Positions 9,167 through 18,468 are shown, numbered from the stretch's first letter. The stretch: DNA of 40,822 bases from Hyphomicrobiales bacterium (GCA_011087605.1 JAALLE010000032.1:1-40822); one strand, 5' to 3'. Translations and numbers: made by a program. The notes: generated by a model not told the origin, from the letters alone.

Positions 9167-10060
9167 ATGGGAAAGGCAAAGATGGGACGACAAAATACAA
9201 ACGACACCAAAGCCAAGGCGCCTTCGACGCAAAAAGCACCTGCGCAGGCTGGCCTTATGACAGCTGTACCCGATCAGACCGATATCGGCGATTCCACGAG
9301 CATGAACCCGCGCGATCATGTCAACTCGCTGGCTAGAGGGCTTCAGGTATTGCGTGCCTTTAACCGCACGGGGCGCAAGATGACACTCAGTGAAGTGGCT
9401 TCCGAGACCGGCAATACGCGCGCCGGGGCACGACGCATATTGCTGACATTGGTGCATGAAGGTTATGCAGTCGCAGAAGGCAAACTGTTTGATTTGACGC
9501 CGCAAGTGCTGGAATTGGGCCATTCCGTCCTGTCTTCCAAAGGCGTATGGGAAATCGCCAAGCCTTTCATAGACCATCTGTCGGAAGATGTGCATGAAAG
9601 TGTCTCCGCGGCAATTCTCGACAATTATGACGTGGTCTACGTCTCCGGATCACAATATCACCGGGTGATCAGCGTCGGGATCTCGGTTGGCGCGCGTTTT
9701 CCAGCCCATTGCACGGCTAATGGACGTGTGCTTCTGGCTGCTCAACCGGAGGAAAAGTGGCCGGCAATGCTGAAAGGCATCAAGCTCACCAAGCTGACGG
9801 CAAATACCGTGACGGACCTAGAAGAATTCAGGAATGTGCTGATAGAGGTGCGTGATCAGGGCTGGTCGATGGTGGATCAGGAACTCGAGATCGGATTGAT
9901 GTCCATTTCAGTACCCCTGACGACGAGTGCGGGTGTGCTTGTTGGAGCTATCAATGTGGGCGTGCCGACCTTGCGTTGTTCGCCAGAAGAAATGATCACC
10001 GACATTTTGCCCAAGCTGCAAACAACTGCCTTGAACATCTCAAAAGCGTTGAAGCGTTAA
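9167..10060 (+). CDS. IclR-family transcriptional regulator (PcaR/PobR-like)
   Basis: About 297 residues. A winged helix-turn-helix (roughly residues 73-96, MTLSEVASETGNTRAGARRI) follows a long polar, probably disordered N-terminus. The C-terminal effector domain is of IclR type, with ARFPAHCTANGRVLLA and DQELEIGLMSISVPL segments typical of the PcaR/PobR group. Start codons are ambiguous: ATG 9167 is chosen, while TTG 9140, ATG 9182 (GGGAAAGG nearby) and ATG 9302 are possible. The shortest would match the usual length of about 250 residues. It is divergent from the left operon and is the obvious candidate to bind the repeated palindromes at 9037, 13806, 15530, 22650 and 23923. Confidence 0.9.
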   Translation: MGKAKMGRQNTNDTKAKAPSTQKAPAQAGLMTAVPDQTDIGDSTSMNPRDHVNSLARGLQVLRAFNRTGRKMTLSEVASETGNTRAGARRILLTLVHEGYAVAEGKLFDLTPQVLELGHSVLSSKGVWEIAKPFIDHLSEDVHESVSAAILDNYDVVYVSGSQYHRVISVGISVGARFPAHCTANGRVLLAAQPEEKWPAMLKGIKLTKLTANTVTDLEEFRNVLIEVRDQGWSMVDQELEIGLMSISVPLTTSAGVLVGAINVGVPTLRCSPEEMITDILPKLQTTALNISKALKR

Positions 10061-10063
10061 GCT

Positions 10064-11188
10064 TCAATTTGCAAAACGCGCCGGGCTGTAACGCTCGATC
10101 ACGCTGTGGTCGGCTTTGCCCAACAGGCAGTTTGCGGCGAGTCTGGCAACCAGCGGCCCCAGCGTGTAACCAGCGTCGCCCGGCACGGCCATCACCAATC
10201 GGTCGCTGGCGGGAAGGGGGCCAATAACCGATGCACCATCCATCGTTGTGTTCATGCCTGCCCAGGTGCGAATAATCCGCAAGTTGCCGATGGTCGGCAC
10301 AAGTTGGGCAGCCAGCGACACATTCCCCAAAAGCGATAACGGATCGACGGTTGGCACCTGGCTCAAACCGCGATCATTTGCAGACCATCCACCGCCAATA
10401 ACGATTTGTCCTGACTTAAATTGTTTGAGCGTGATCGAGCGCTCAGCGTGCTGAACAAGGTGGTCGATGCGGGCAGAACAGGCTTCAGTGATATTCATAT
10501 GCAGGGGTTCACCAACGGATGGAATGGTGACCCCGAAATTACCAACAAGCGCACCGGTACCCCATGCCGCCGCAATCACAGCCCGGTCGGCCTGATAGGT
10601 ATCGGTTTGGCCGATTGCTTCGACGCGCTTGCCAACGGTTAGATTTTGAATCCGGTCCTGCAGAAATTGCACGCCAAGTCCATCGGCAACAGCGCGCAAC
10701 CGCCGGTTAGCGACAAGGGGATTTACCTTGCCCTCGTTCAGACACAGCTCGGCGCCGATGATGTGTGGTCCCAGCCAGGGGGCAATTTGTTCCAGCGCAT
10801 GTCTGTCCAGGATTTCGACAGAAACACCTTTTTTGGCTTCGCGTTTCGCCTTTTTTTCCAGAAACGAAAGTTGCTTTTGATCCTCTGCAAGCATCAGTCC
10901 GCCTTTGCGGATCATTTCGACCGGACCGTATTTTGCGTCAATGCGCTCCCATTCCTCAACGGCCCGAAGATAGAGCGGAAGCGATGCCTCGATATTGGGT
11001 ACCTGGTCGGGATAAATCCGCATGAAGCGGCTTTGCATCTGAACGTGCAGGCTTCCGGCATTTGCAGTTGATCCGGCGTTTATTCCGGCGTCGACGACTG
11101 TGACTTTGGCTCCCGCATTCGCCAGTTTGATTGCGGTGATCTGTCCAACGATGCCGCCCCCGACAATCAGAATGTCATTCGGGATCAT
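10064..11188 (-). CDS. FAD-dependent oxidase/dehydrogenase, beta-subunit type (DadA/HcnC/OoxB-like)
   Basis: This 374-residue DAO-family flavoprotein has the dinucleotide motif VGGGIVG (9-15) and the NAGSLHVQ segment also present in two other oxidases of this window. It overlaps the upstream iron-sulfur/FAD subunit gene by 14 bp. The pair therefore resembles the catalytic beta and electron-transfer alpha subunits of opine oxidase, hydrogen cyanide synthase or D-hydroxyproline dehydrogenase. It should oxidise a C-N bond of a secondary amine or D-amino acid to an imine. Its stop lies three bases from the convergent IclR gene end, with no terminator between. Confidence 0.87.
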   Translation of the reverse strand: MIPNDILIVGGGIVGQITAIKLANAGAKVTVVDAGINAGSTANAGSLHVQMQSRFMRIYPDQVPNIEASLPLYLRAVEEWERIDAKYGPVEMIRKGGLMLAEDQKQLSFLEKKAKREAKKGVSVEILDRHALEQIAPWLGPHIIGAELCLNEGKVNPLVANRRLRAVADGLGVQFLQDRIQNLTVGKRVEAIGQTDTYQADRAVIAAAWGTGALVGNFGVTIPSVGEPLHMNITEACSARIDHLVQHAERSITLKQFKSGQIVIGGGWSANDRGLSQVPTVDPLSLLGNVSLAAQLVPTIGNLRIIRTWAGMNTTMDGASVIGPLPASDRLVMAVPGDAGYTLGPLVARLAANCLLGKADHSVIERYSPARFAN

Positions 11189-12842
11189 CCAGCGCCTCCT
11201 GCGCCGCCAGGATCGACGAAATGGCGATGGGTTTGATCGGAGCGCGCGGGGCGAAATGGCTGAGATCTTCGATCGGTTTGCCGGTAATTTGGGCTACCAG
11301 CCTTGTCGCTACCGGGCCGCAATAACGCCCCTGGCAGCGTCCCATCCCGACGCGCGTTGCGCGTTTCAAACTGCCGGCATGGCCAGGTGAAGTTTCAAGG
11401 CCGTCGAGGATTTCGCCCAGGGTAATTTCTTCGCAACGACAGACAATGGTTTCGGGTGCCGATGTATCGGGGAGTTTGGGTCGCACATCGTGCAGCTTCC
11501 AAAGGTAGTTTTGAAAATTGCGATGCCGGGCAAGGCTACGGTCCTCGGGATAGCTGTCCTGAGCGCTTCCAAAACCGGCCCGGGCTGCAGCAGCGCGACC
11601 GGCGATTGTGCCTTCATCACGCGCTGCCGGAGCGCCACCAAGTCCGGCACAGTCGCCAACGGCAAATAGGTTCGAAATGCTGGTTTCCATCCTGCGGTCC
11701 CGATCACATCGCAAGTGTCCCATCGCCCCATCGTAGGTCATGCTCGCCCCCAGGAGCCGCAATACTTCATTCTGCGGCTCGAAGCCGTCGTTCATGCAAA
11801 TCACGTCGACAGTTTCGCTGAATTCCGATCCGGACGCGGTTTTGAACGTGGCGCGCAGGCCGTCTTCCACCTGCTCGATGGTGTGCAGCGAAGTTTGATG
11901 GCGAAGCGGAATACTTTGTCGCTTCAATTCCCGCATCATGCCGATGCCTTTAAAAACAAGCCCTGGATCAGCTGTGATTGCCTTGAGCGAAATCCACGGG
12001 TGCTGCCATGGGGCTGATGCCGTTTCTGCAACCATGACGACCTGTGAACCACCCTGCGCAAGTTCCAGCGCGACTTGCACATTCAGTGGCCCTGATCCGC
12101 AAACCACCACGCGTTTTCCAGGAGTGGTTCGATAGCTGCGCCACAAGGTCTGCGCCGCGCCGGTGGTCATCACCCCGGGCAAAGTCCAGCCCGGCACCAT
12201 TCGAGGCCGTTCGTAGGCACCGGTCGCGATTATTGCCGTCTTTGGCCGCACAACCAGCGCTGCGCCGCCGACATCGGCCAAAAACAACGGCCCGTCGAAT
12301 GCCCCCCAGATTTCCACGGACCCCATAATTTCTGCACCACTCTCCTGTGCATGTTTGAGCAACGTCGCGCCCTCAGCTTGCTGGGCGTCGAGCGGAGGAT
12401 GGCTGGCAGACTGTTTGTAATATTGTCCACCTGCAACCTTGCGCTCGTCCATCACGAGCACGCTGGAGCCTGCTTTGCGGGCGGCGATTGCCGCTGACAA
12501 GCCACCTGCGCCACCACCAATGATGGCAACATCCGGTTCCAGTATTTGGGCAGGGGTCGCGGTCGGCGGGACGGGCATTTGATTTAACTGCGGGAACGCT
12601 ATTTGTGGTTCGATCTCCAACCCGAAAGCAGCAGGCGTCATACAGGCGCGCTGGTTGGGGAGGCCATCGATCGTAATCAGGCAATCCTGGCACACGCCCA
12701 TTCCGCAGAACATGCCCCTGTTTTCGCCTTTAGCCGATTGCCGAAGCACACGCTGCCCAGCTTCGGTCAGAGCCGCAGCGATCGACTGCCCTTCACGGAA
12801 ACCGATAGATTTGCCAGCAAAATTAAACCTGTCTGTAGTCAC
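11175..12842 (-). CDS. Iron-sulfur/FAD oxidoreductase alpha subunit with fused gamma domain (HcnA-HcnB type)
   Basis: The 555-residue protein joins three modules. A plant-type [2Fe-2S] domain comes first (Cys46, Cys51, Cys54, Cys67 in CGMGVCQDC...C). A pyridine nucleotide-disulfide oxidoreductase-like FAD/NAD domain follows (GGGAGG 109-114; second Rossmann motif CGSGPLN near 248). A BFD-like [2Fe-2S] domain is last (Cys468, Cys470, Cys503, Cys508). In related enzymes the small ferredoxin-like subunit is separate; here it is fused. It passes electrons from the FAD beta subunit encoded next. The GTG start at 12842 overlaps the upstream gene stop (GTGA). Confidence 0.88.
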   Translation of the reverse strand: MTTDRFNFAGKSIGFREGQSIAAALTEAGQRVLRQSAKGENRGMFCGMGVCQDCLITIDGLPNQRACMTPAAFGLEIEPQIAFPQLNQMPVPPTATPAQILEPDVAIIGGGAGGLSAAIAARKAGSSVLVMDERKVAGGQYYKQSASHPPLDAQQAEGATLLKHAQESGAEIMGSVEIWGAFDGPLFLADVGGAALVVRPKTAIIATGAYERPRMVPGWTLPGVMTTGAAQTLWRSYRTTPGKRVVVCGSGPLNVQVALELAQGGSQVVMVAETASAPWQHPWISLKAITADPGLVFKGIGMMRELKRQSIPLRHQTSLHTIEQVEDGLRATFKTASGSEFSETVDVICMNDGFEPQNEVLRLLGASMTYDGAMGHLRCDRDRRMETSISNLFAVGDCAGLGGAPAARDEGTIAGRAAAARAGFGSAQDSYPEDRSLARHRNFQNYLWKLHDVRPKLPDTSAPETIVCRCEEITLGEILDGLETSPGHAGSLKRATRVGMGRCQGRYCGPVATRLVAQITGKPIEDLSHFAPRAPIKPIAISSILAAQEALDDPE

Positions 12843-13783
12843 GCATCACCCCGCAGAAGCTGGTTACGCAAGCCAACCAGTTTGGCAACTGCTTTAGAGC
12901 GCCATGCAGCGCGTTCAGGGATCGATTGATCTCCGCGAACCGCGTCTCGAGATTCAGCAACTTTTTTCACCAGCTCGTCAGACCAGTTTACCACTTCGCC
13001 GCGCGATTCTCCCATTCGCTTGTACGCTGGGCCCATCCTCGCGGCATGGGCGACAATGCCGCCGGGGGTGTTGAGTTCGGCTGTTTCAAACGGACCCGAC
13101 AGGGCCCATCTGGGCCCAAGACCCAGCCGCATGACCTTATCGATGTCGTTGGGCGCAGTAATGCCATCATCGACAAGTCGATAGGCTTCGCGCAGAACCG
13201 CACCCTGCAGGCGGTTCAACAGGAATCCCTCGATTTCCCGGGTCAGGATCGTTGGCTCAAAACCTGCGTCGGTGAAAAGACTGGCAACTTGTTGGATTGT
13301 CTGGCGGGAAGTTCCTGGAGCTGGACACAGTTCGATGAGGCGTAAAACCGCCGGTGGATTAACCGGATGAGCAACAAGACAGCGGCTTTGCCGGTCGAAG
13401 TCGGTCACGATTTGAGACATGGGAATTGCCGATGATGCAGTGACGAGCAACGTTCCTGCCTCCGTAATCGACAACAGCTCGGAAAATATTTCCCGTTTGA
13501 ATTCAAGATTTTCGGGGCCACATTCAATGACCAGAGCAGCTCTATTCAGTGCTGCATCGGCAGAACTGACGGTCTCGATAATGCCATCAAGGTTCAGATT
13601 CAATCCAGCCAATGCCATGGCCTGATTTTGCTCCTTGATGCCATCACCGGCGGCGCGAAGCCGTTCCGGGTCGGGGTCACACAATGTCACCCGCCAGCCG
13701 TTGTCGGCCAGCACAGCCGCAAAGGAAATTCCAATAAACCCTGCACCCAGGATGACCGCTCGGTGATCAGTCTCGATAGCCAA
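12839..13783 (-). CDS. 3-hydroxyacyl-CoA dehydrogenase family protein, L-gulonate 3-dehydrogenase/lambda-crystallin-like
   Basis: About 314 residues. The N-terminal Rossmann domain has GAGFIG (13-18). The catalytic region is VAHPVNPP (His139), followed by IELCP (Glu151). The C-terminal helical domain (EGFLLNRLQGAVLREAYRLVDDGI) closely follows CRYL1/L-gulonate 3-dehydrogenase; carnitine dehydrogenase is a related alternative. No CoA-pathway genes are nearby, so a small hydroxy-acid substrate is more likely. The start is a TTG at 13783 with AGG six bases upstream; the frame stays open to 13858 but would then cross the operator at 13806. It leads a three-gene block with the alpha and beta oxidase genes. 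Confidence 0.82.
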   Translation of the reverse strand: MAIETDHRAVILGAGFIGISFAAVLADNGWRVTLCDPDPERLRAAGDGIKEQNQAMALAGLNLNLDGIIETVSSADAALNRAALVIECGPENLEFKREIFSELLSITEAGTLLVTASSAIPMSQIVTDFDRQSRCLVAHPVNPPAVLRLIELCPAPGTSRQTIQQVASLFTDAGFEPTILTREIEGFLLNRLQGAVLREAYRLVDDGITAPNDIDKVMRLGLGPRWALSGPFETAELNTPGGIVAHAARMGPAYKRMGESRGEVVNWSDELVKKVAESRDAVRGDQSIPERAAWRSKAVAKLVGLRNQLLRGDA

Positions 13784-13805
13784 ACTAAACCTTTTCCTTG
13801 CATTA

Positions 13806-13822
13806 TGTTCGCATGGCGAACA
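13806..13822. promoter_or_regulatory. IclR-type operator, best palindrome of the set
   Basis: TGTTCGCATGGCGAACA has perfect 7-bp arms around a 3-bp centre. It lies between the divergent gulonate dehydrogenase-like gene (TTG at 13783) and the SDR gene (ATG at 13874). A further partial site on the minus strand (13829-13845) begins TGTTCGAAT. The closeness to the 13783 start suggests repression. Confidence 0.65.
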
Positions 13823-13873
13823 AAAGTACAAATATAATTCGAACATGTCACCATGCAAGAAGGATTTCGGATC

Positions 13874-14632
13874 ATGCCAGCCTCACAAGACCTTGCCGGG
13901 CGAAATGCCGTCGTTACCGGTGGCGCATCAGGATTAGGCAGTGCTATTGCCGCCAGATTGGCAGAATCGGGAGCGGTCGTCACAATTGTCGATCTGGAAA
14001 CCGCCAGAAACAATGTACCGAGCGAATTTAAATTCTTTGGTTGCGATCTTGGTTCAACCGACGCCAGGAACCAAATTATGAAACTGGCAAACGAACTTGG
14101 CAGGCTTGATATTCTCGTGGCCAATGCAGGTGTTGTGCCTCCCTGGCGCGTTATGGCTGAAGTTGATGGGCAGGAATGGCAGCGCGTGATGGCCATTAAT
14201 ACGTGGGGCGTAGCCGCCAGCATCGGAGCATTTACAGGCTTGTTGAGCCAGTCTGATTGCGCCTCCATTGTTGTGATGGCGTCGATCAATGGGTTTCGTG
14301 CGCATCCAAAGCAGGTGCTATATACAGCTTCAAAACATGCCGCCATTGGCATCACCCGGGCCGCAGCGCTTGATCTTGGGGCAAGCGGAATTCGGGTTAA
14401 CGCAATTGCGCCGGGCCCGATTGCAACCGACGCGCTCTTGGGGCGCATATCAGCCCGGCACGAGGCTGGCGGGCCTGAGCCTGAAGCGGTTGTGCAGGCA
14501 ATGGATGCAGAAACCGCACTTGGACATATGGCCACTGAAACCGATGTCGCCAATGTGGCTCACTTCCTGGCGTCCGACGCATCGGCAGGCATGACAGGCT
14601 CAGTCCTGCCGGTGGAAGCAGGGCTTGTCTGA
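13874..14632 (+). CDS. SDR-family NAD(P)-dependent oxidoreductase
   Basis: This 252-residue classical SDR has TGGASGLG (15-22), NAG (84-86), and the catalytic Ser137, Tyr150 and Lys154 (YTASK). I chose the ATG at 13874, which has AAGGA upstream, over an ATG at 13853 that has no ribosome-binding site and would add seven residues. It is transcribed away from the oxidase block under a shared operator at 13806. It ends 18 bp from a convergent isomerase gene. Its substrate is unknown; the context suggests a hydroxy or keto intermediate. Confidence 0.86.
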   Translation: MPASQDLAGRNAVVTGGASGLGSAIAARLAESGAVVTIVDLETARNNVPSEFKFFGCDLGSTDARNQIMKLANELGRLDILVANAGVVPPWRVMAEVDGQEWQRVMAINTWGVAASIGAFTGLLSQSDCASIVVMASINGFRAHPKQVLYTASKHAAIGITRAAALDLGASGIRVNAIAPGPIATDALLGRISARHEAGGPEPEAVVQAMDAETALGHMATETDVANVAHFLASDASAGMTGSVLPVEAGLV

Positions 14633-14650
14633 CGCACACTTTGGTTAAGT

Positions 14651-15490
14651 TTAGGGTAGGGGATTCCATCCTGCATCGGACAGAATCTTGTGGCTGGCTA
14701 TGATATCGCCGTCCGGGTCAGCGCCCGGTTGAAGTGCATCGGTGATAATCTCCAGCACTGTTACTTTGTCATAGCCGGTGTCCTTAAGCGCCTGGGCCGT
14801 TGGACCGGGCTCGACAATGCCGGTGCCAAGACGGGCATGTACAAATTCTTCATAGCCGCTGTCTGAAATGTGCACATTTTTCAGCCTGTCACCCATCATG
14901 CGGATCGCGGCAGCGGGGTCTTCCTTGATAAATGCGCTGTTACAAACGTCAAAATTAATACCGATCTCGGGACCGATCAGGTCGGCCGTGTCGATCATGT
15001 CTTGTGCCGAAGGCAGGTAGGTAAAAGGAACGTTCTCCAACAGCAGTTCAACCCCGGTGCCTTTGGAATGTTCGACCAGCTTCTTCATGCCCTCAACGAA
15101 CCAATCGAGCATCCACTGGTGGGGTGGGTTGATCAGACTGTTGACGGGTCCCGGAATGGCGACAACGTAGGGGCAGGACAATTCTGCCGCGAAATCGATT
15201 GCTTCTCGATAGCGGTCCAGCGTGTATTCCCGCATGAGTTTGTCCACACCATTTGGGTTGTTATCCAGCAGCGGGTAACAGAAGGACGAGATGCGTACGC
15301 CTTCTCCCGTAAGCCAGGATTTGTATTCCTTGCGCTTGTCAGATGACAATTCACGTGGCCAGCAATGTGGCGGAAAGATCATCAGCTCAAATATGTCGTA
15401 GCCAAGACTTTGAAGATGTTTCATCGCCCCCAAACCGTCGTGGGAATACAGAAACGGAAACGTACTGGCTGCAACTTCGAGCTTTGTCAT
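14651..15490 (-). CDS. Sugar phosphate isomerase/epimerase family TIM barrel (xylose isomerase-like)
   Basis: The 279-residue AP-endonuclease-2/xylose-isomerase-like barrel has the expected divalent metal ligands: Glu152 (LLLENVPF), Asp181 (INFDVCN), His207 (VHISDSG) and Glu247 (TVLEIIT). Members isomerise or epimerise keto sugars and sugar acids, or dehydrate inositol derivatives. It is a single gene, divergent from the Old Yellow Enzyme gene, with the tandem operator at 15530-15565 between them. The assignment to the superfamily is firm; the reaction is not known. Confidence 0.83.
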   Translation of the reverse strand: MTKLEVAASTFPFLYSHDGLGAMKHLQSLGYDIFELMIFPPHCWPRELSSDKRKEYKSWLTGEGVRISSFCYPLLDNNPNGVDKLMREYTLDRYREAIDFAAELSCPYVVAIPGPVNSLINPPHQWMLDWFVEGMKKLVEHSKGTGVELLLENVPFTYLPSAQDMIDTADLIGPEIGINFDVCNSAFIKEDPAAAIRMMGDRLKNVHISDSGYEEFVHARLGTGIVEPGPTAQALKDTGYDKVTVLEIITDALQPGADPDGDIIASHKILSDAGWNPLP

Positions 15491-15529
15491 TTGAATGGGT
15501 TCCTTTTCACTTGTCAGAATGGGTCGACA

Positions 15530-15565
15530 TGTTCAGTCTACGCACAAATGTTTCTATACCGCACG
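15530..15565. promoter_or_regulatory. Tandem IclR-type operators in a divergent promoter region
   Basis: TGTTCAGTCTACGCACA (15530-15546) keeps both outer arms of the shared palindrome. A second box, TGTTTCTATACCGCACG (15549-15565), starts 19 bp later on the same strand. They lie 39 bases before the isomerase start and 34 bases before the Old Yellow Enzyme start, so one occupied site could govern both genes. Confidence 0.6.
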
Positions 15566-15599
15566 AATGCGCGGAGCAATGTGAATTATAGGAGACTTG

Positions 15600-16700
15600 A
15601 TGGCCAGTACACTTTTTTCGCCGATTACGCTGCGGGAGTTGACGATCTCCAACAGGGTAACCGTCGCTCCCATGTGCCAATATTCGGCCCAGGATGGCAT
15701 TCCCCAAAACTGGCATCTGGCGCATCTTGGGCAGTTTGCCATGTCCGGTCCGGGCCTGATCTTTACTGAAGCTACGGGGGTGGAACCTGATGGGCGGATA
15801 ACGCTGGGCTGCACTGGTCTATATGATGATGCGACCGAGAGTTCATTTGCGCGGATTGTTTCTTTCCTGAAATCCGTGGCTGACATGGCCGTTGGAATTC
15901 AGCTTGGTCACGCGGGCAGAAAGGGGAATACGGTCGAACCATGGCTCGGGGGTGGTATGATTGAAGGCAAAGGTGCTTGGCATCCGCAAGCCCCATCTGC
16001 CGTTCCCTATCTTCCAGGCTGGCCGGCGCCCGATCCAATGAATGAAGCGGATATGGAGCGCATAACACTGGCATTCGTGGACGCAGCTCACAGGGCAGAA
16101 CGAGCGGGGTTCGACATAATTCAGTTGCATGTTGCCCATGGATACTTGCTTCATCAATTTCTGTCTCCGATCACTAACAAGCGCGACGACGGATATGGCG
16201 GCAGTCTGGAAGCCCGAATGCGTTATCCGCTGGAAGTCTTCAAAGCGGTTCGAGAGGCCTTTCCGGCTGAAAAGCCTGTAATGGTTCGTTTGTCCGCAAC
16301 AGACTGGATTGATGGGGGATGGGATATTGAGCAATCGATCGAATTTTGCCGCGCGCTCAAGGAATTGGGCTGCGACATGATAGATGTCTCATCCGGCGGG
16401 TTGGATCAGGCACAGGAGATCGTTACAGGGCCGGGATATCAGGTCGACTTTTCAGCGCGCATTCGTGCTGAAGCGCAGATACCAACCATGTCGGTGGGGC
16501 AGATTACCGATCCAATCCAGGCCGAAACAATTTTGCGTTCTGGTCAGGCGGACATGATCGCGCTGGCCCGTGGCATGCTGTGGGATCCGCGCTGGACATG
16601 GAAAGCAGCAATTGCTCTGGATGAAGAGATCGCCCTTCCAGCCCCATACGCACGCTGTAATCCAAATCTGCGCGCTACACCTTTTGTTTCAAGGAGTTAG
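15600..16700 (+). CDS. NADH:flavin oxidoreductase, Old Yellow Enzyme family (YqjM-type)
   Basis: This 366-residue FMN-dependent TIM barrel has the YqjM-class signature: Cys26 in VAPMCQY and the paired His177/His180 in QLHVAHGYLLHQF. These enzymes reduce activated C=C bonds of enones or act on related unsaturated compounds. The ATG at 15600 has AGGAG five bases upstream; an in-frame TTG directly before it is too close to the Shine-Dalgarno. It is followed three bases later by an SDR gene, forming a two-gene operon behind the tandem operators. Confidence 0.9.
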   Translation: MASTLFSPITLRELTISNRVTVAPMCQYSAQDGIPQNWHLAHLGQFAMSGPGLIFTEATGVEPDGRITLGCTGLYDDATESSFARIVSFLKSVADMAVGIQLGHAGRKGNTVEPWLGGGMIEGKGAWHPQAPSAVPYLPGWPAPDPMNEADMERITLAFVDAAHRAERAGFDIIQLHVAHGYLLHQFLSPITNKRDDGYGGSLEARMRYPLEVFKAVREAFPAEKPVMVRLSATDWIDGGWDIEQSIEFCRALKELGCDMIDVSSGGLDQAQEIVTGPGYQVDFSARIRAEAQIPTMSVGQITDPIQAETILRSGQADMIALARGMLWDPRWTWKAAIALDEEIALPAPYARCNPNLRATPFVSRS

Positions 16701-16703
16701 AGC

Positions 16704-17477
16704 ATGGGCACGCTTTCGGGAAAGACAGTCATCGTCACCGGTGCTTCAAAAGGGATTGGCGCCGCAATTGCCGAGGCGATGATTGCGGCGGATGCCAAGG
16801 TGATTGCCCATTATGGTAGTGATCGCGCGGGTGTAGAAGCAGCGACCGCAGGCGCAAAACCCGGGCAAGTGACGCTTTTGCAAGCCGATCTTGCCGATAT
16901 AGCAGCGGTTGACACTTTTTGGGAGAAGGCGGTCACAGCAGCTAATGGGCGAATTGATGTATTGATCAACAATGCCGGCATCATGCAGCAGGCGGGGGGC
17001 ATCGAGGATCCGATTGAAAACTGGGACGAGGCCTGGGAACAATCCATGGCGGTCAATGTTTATGCTCCCGCGCGCATGCTCCGCCATGCAGTGCGCAACT
17101 GGCTTGATGCGGGTTCGGGTGGTTCGGTTATCGCGATCGGCAGCTGGGTGACTACTCGTGGCACATCGAATCCTGGCGCAATTGCCTATGCGGCCTCCAA
17201 AGCAGCGATCGCTGCGGCGACCAAGACCGTGGCGCGAAATTACGCTGATCAATCCATATTGGCCTATGTAATTGCCCCTGGTGTGGTCAACACCCAGATG
17301 TCAGTGGAAAGCGCTGCCAAGACGGGTGGCGTAGTGGCGGTGACCGCCAGCCTGCCGATGGGGGAATGGGTCCCACCATCGGACATCGCGGAAATGGCGG
17401 TTTTTCTGGCCGAGGGCAGGGCGCGCCATTTGACCGGTGCAACCATCGATCTTAACGGCGCGGCCTATATCAGATGA
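16704..17477 (+). CDS. SDR-family NAD(P)-dependent oxidoreductase
   Basis: The 257-residue classical SDR has TGASKGIG (12-19), NNAG (89-92), Ser147, Tyr162 and Lys166 (YAASK). It is the second gene of the Old Yellow Enzyme operon, with AAGGAG upstream of the ATG. Its stop codon is only two bases from the stop of the convergent lyase gene, and no terminator separates them. It probably acts in series with the flavin enzyme on an alpha,beta-unsaturated or keto intermediate; that is inference. Confidence 0.87.
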   Translation: MGTLSGKTVIVTGASKGIGAAIAEAMIAADAKVIAHYGSDRAGVEAATAGAKPGQVTLLQADLADIAAVDTFWEKAVTAANGRIDVLINNAGIMQQAGGIEDPIENWDEAWEQSMAVNVYAPARMLRHAVRNWLDAGSGGSVIAIGSWVTTRGTSNPGAIAYAASKAAIAAATKTVARNYADQSILAYVIAPGVVNTQMSVESAAKTGGVVAVTASLPMGEWVPPSDIAEMAVFLAEGRARHLTGATIDLNGAAYIR

Positions 17478-17479
17478 GG

Positions 17480-18439
17480 CTATTCGGCGGCGGTGGCGGC
17501 GACGGGTTGAGTCTCTATCCCGTCAACAACGGTGTCCAATTGTTGCATCAACGGCACCATCCGGGCGACACGCTCACGGCCTTCTTCGCCCAGGCTCTCG
17601 AAGGTGGTGTTGGGTGCTCGCACGTCTCCAACCGGATGACCCGCAGCTGCGGCCAATGCTTTCGAGTAGCATTGATGGCCATACAGCGGGTGTCCCTGCG
17701 TAATAATCGTATCGAACTGGGAGATAACGGACTGAACCGCCTGGACATCGTCCCAACGCTCCTGCTCGGCCCATTCAACAAACTTCACCGATGCGCGCGG
17801 GATGTAATTTCCGTAGGGATTGACGTAGCCCATGGCGCCCATTTTGTAGCTTTCCAACACGCGCTGACCTGCCCACGGGTTCATGTGCCCCTCACTTTCA
17901 ACCAATATGTCGTGGATGCGTTCTATGCGCTGCGACGCTTCCTTGATATATCTGATCTGCTCAAAACTCTTGGCAAGCCGTCCAACCAGCTTGGCAGACA
18001 TGTCAACGTTCGAAGTAAAGGGATTGTTATACAGCATAATCTGCAAATCCTGCGCCTCGCAGATCGCCCGGTAATACTCAAATATTTCGTCGTCGGTTGG
18101 CGTATAATAATATGGCGGAATGATCATCAATCCGTCCGCGCCCAAATGTTCAGCCTCTTTGGAATAGCGAACAGCGTTGGGCGGATAGGCGTTCATGGTT
18201 CCGACCCAAACAACCATGCGTCCGTTCACATATTCCACCGTCTTCTTAACAAATTCTGTCCGTTCGGCGTCGGTGATCGTCAGGAATTCGCCGGTTGTTC
18301 CAAGGATAATCACGCCGGGCACACCGCACTCCAATTGCCAGTCGAGAAATCCCTGCCAGGCTTCATAGTCTATCTCCGCACCGCCGGGGGTGAATGGCGT
18401 AACGGCGACGGTGTGGCTGCCGGAATAAGTTGGTTTCAT
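17480..18439 (-). CDS. DHDPS/N-acetylneuraminate lyase family protein
   Basis: This 319-residue class I lyase barrel has the GTTGEF loop (47-52), Tyr137 (MLYNNPF) and Schiff-base Lys166 (YIKEAS). The segment DGLMIIPPYYYTPTDDEIF resembles the lyase at 33938 more than the other two family members here, so these are likely paralogues. A short Ala-rich tail follows residue 305. The ATG at 18439 has AGAGGA seven bases upstream. It lies head to head with the FAD oxidase gene only 29 bp away, and tail to tail with the SDR gene. Confidence 0.86.
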   Translation of the reverse strand: MKPTYSGSHTVAVTPFTPGGAEIDYEAWQGFLDWQLECGVPGVIILGTTGEFLTITDAERTEFVKKTVEYVNGRMVVWVGTMNAYPPNAVRYSKEAEHLGADGLMIIPPYYYTPTDDEIFEYYRAICEAQDLQIMLYNNPFTSNVDMSAKLVGRLAKSFEQIRYIKEASQRIERIHDILVESEGHMNPWAGQRVLESYKMGAMGYVNPYGNYIPRASVKFVEWAEQERWDDVQAVQSVISQFDTIITQGHPLYGHQCYSKALAAAAGHPVGDVRAPNTTFESLGEEGRERVARMVPLMQQLDTVVDGIETQPVAATAAE

Positions 18440-18468
18440 CTTTCGGTCCTCTTCAAGGTCGACGCGGC

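Noticed and set aside
13687-14553. A 288-codon minus-strand frame opposite the SDR gene
   Set aside because: The plus-strand SDR has a full motif set; the opposite frame is Ala/Ser-rich, lacks domains and crosses the operator at 13806.
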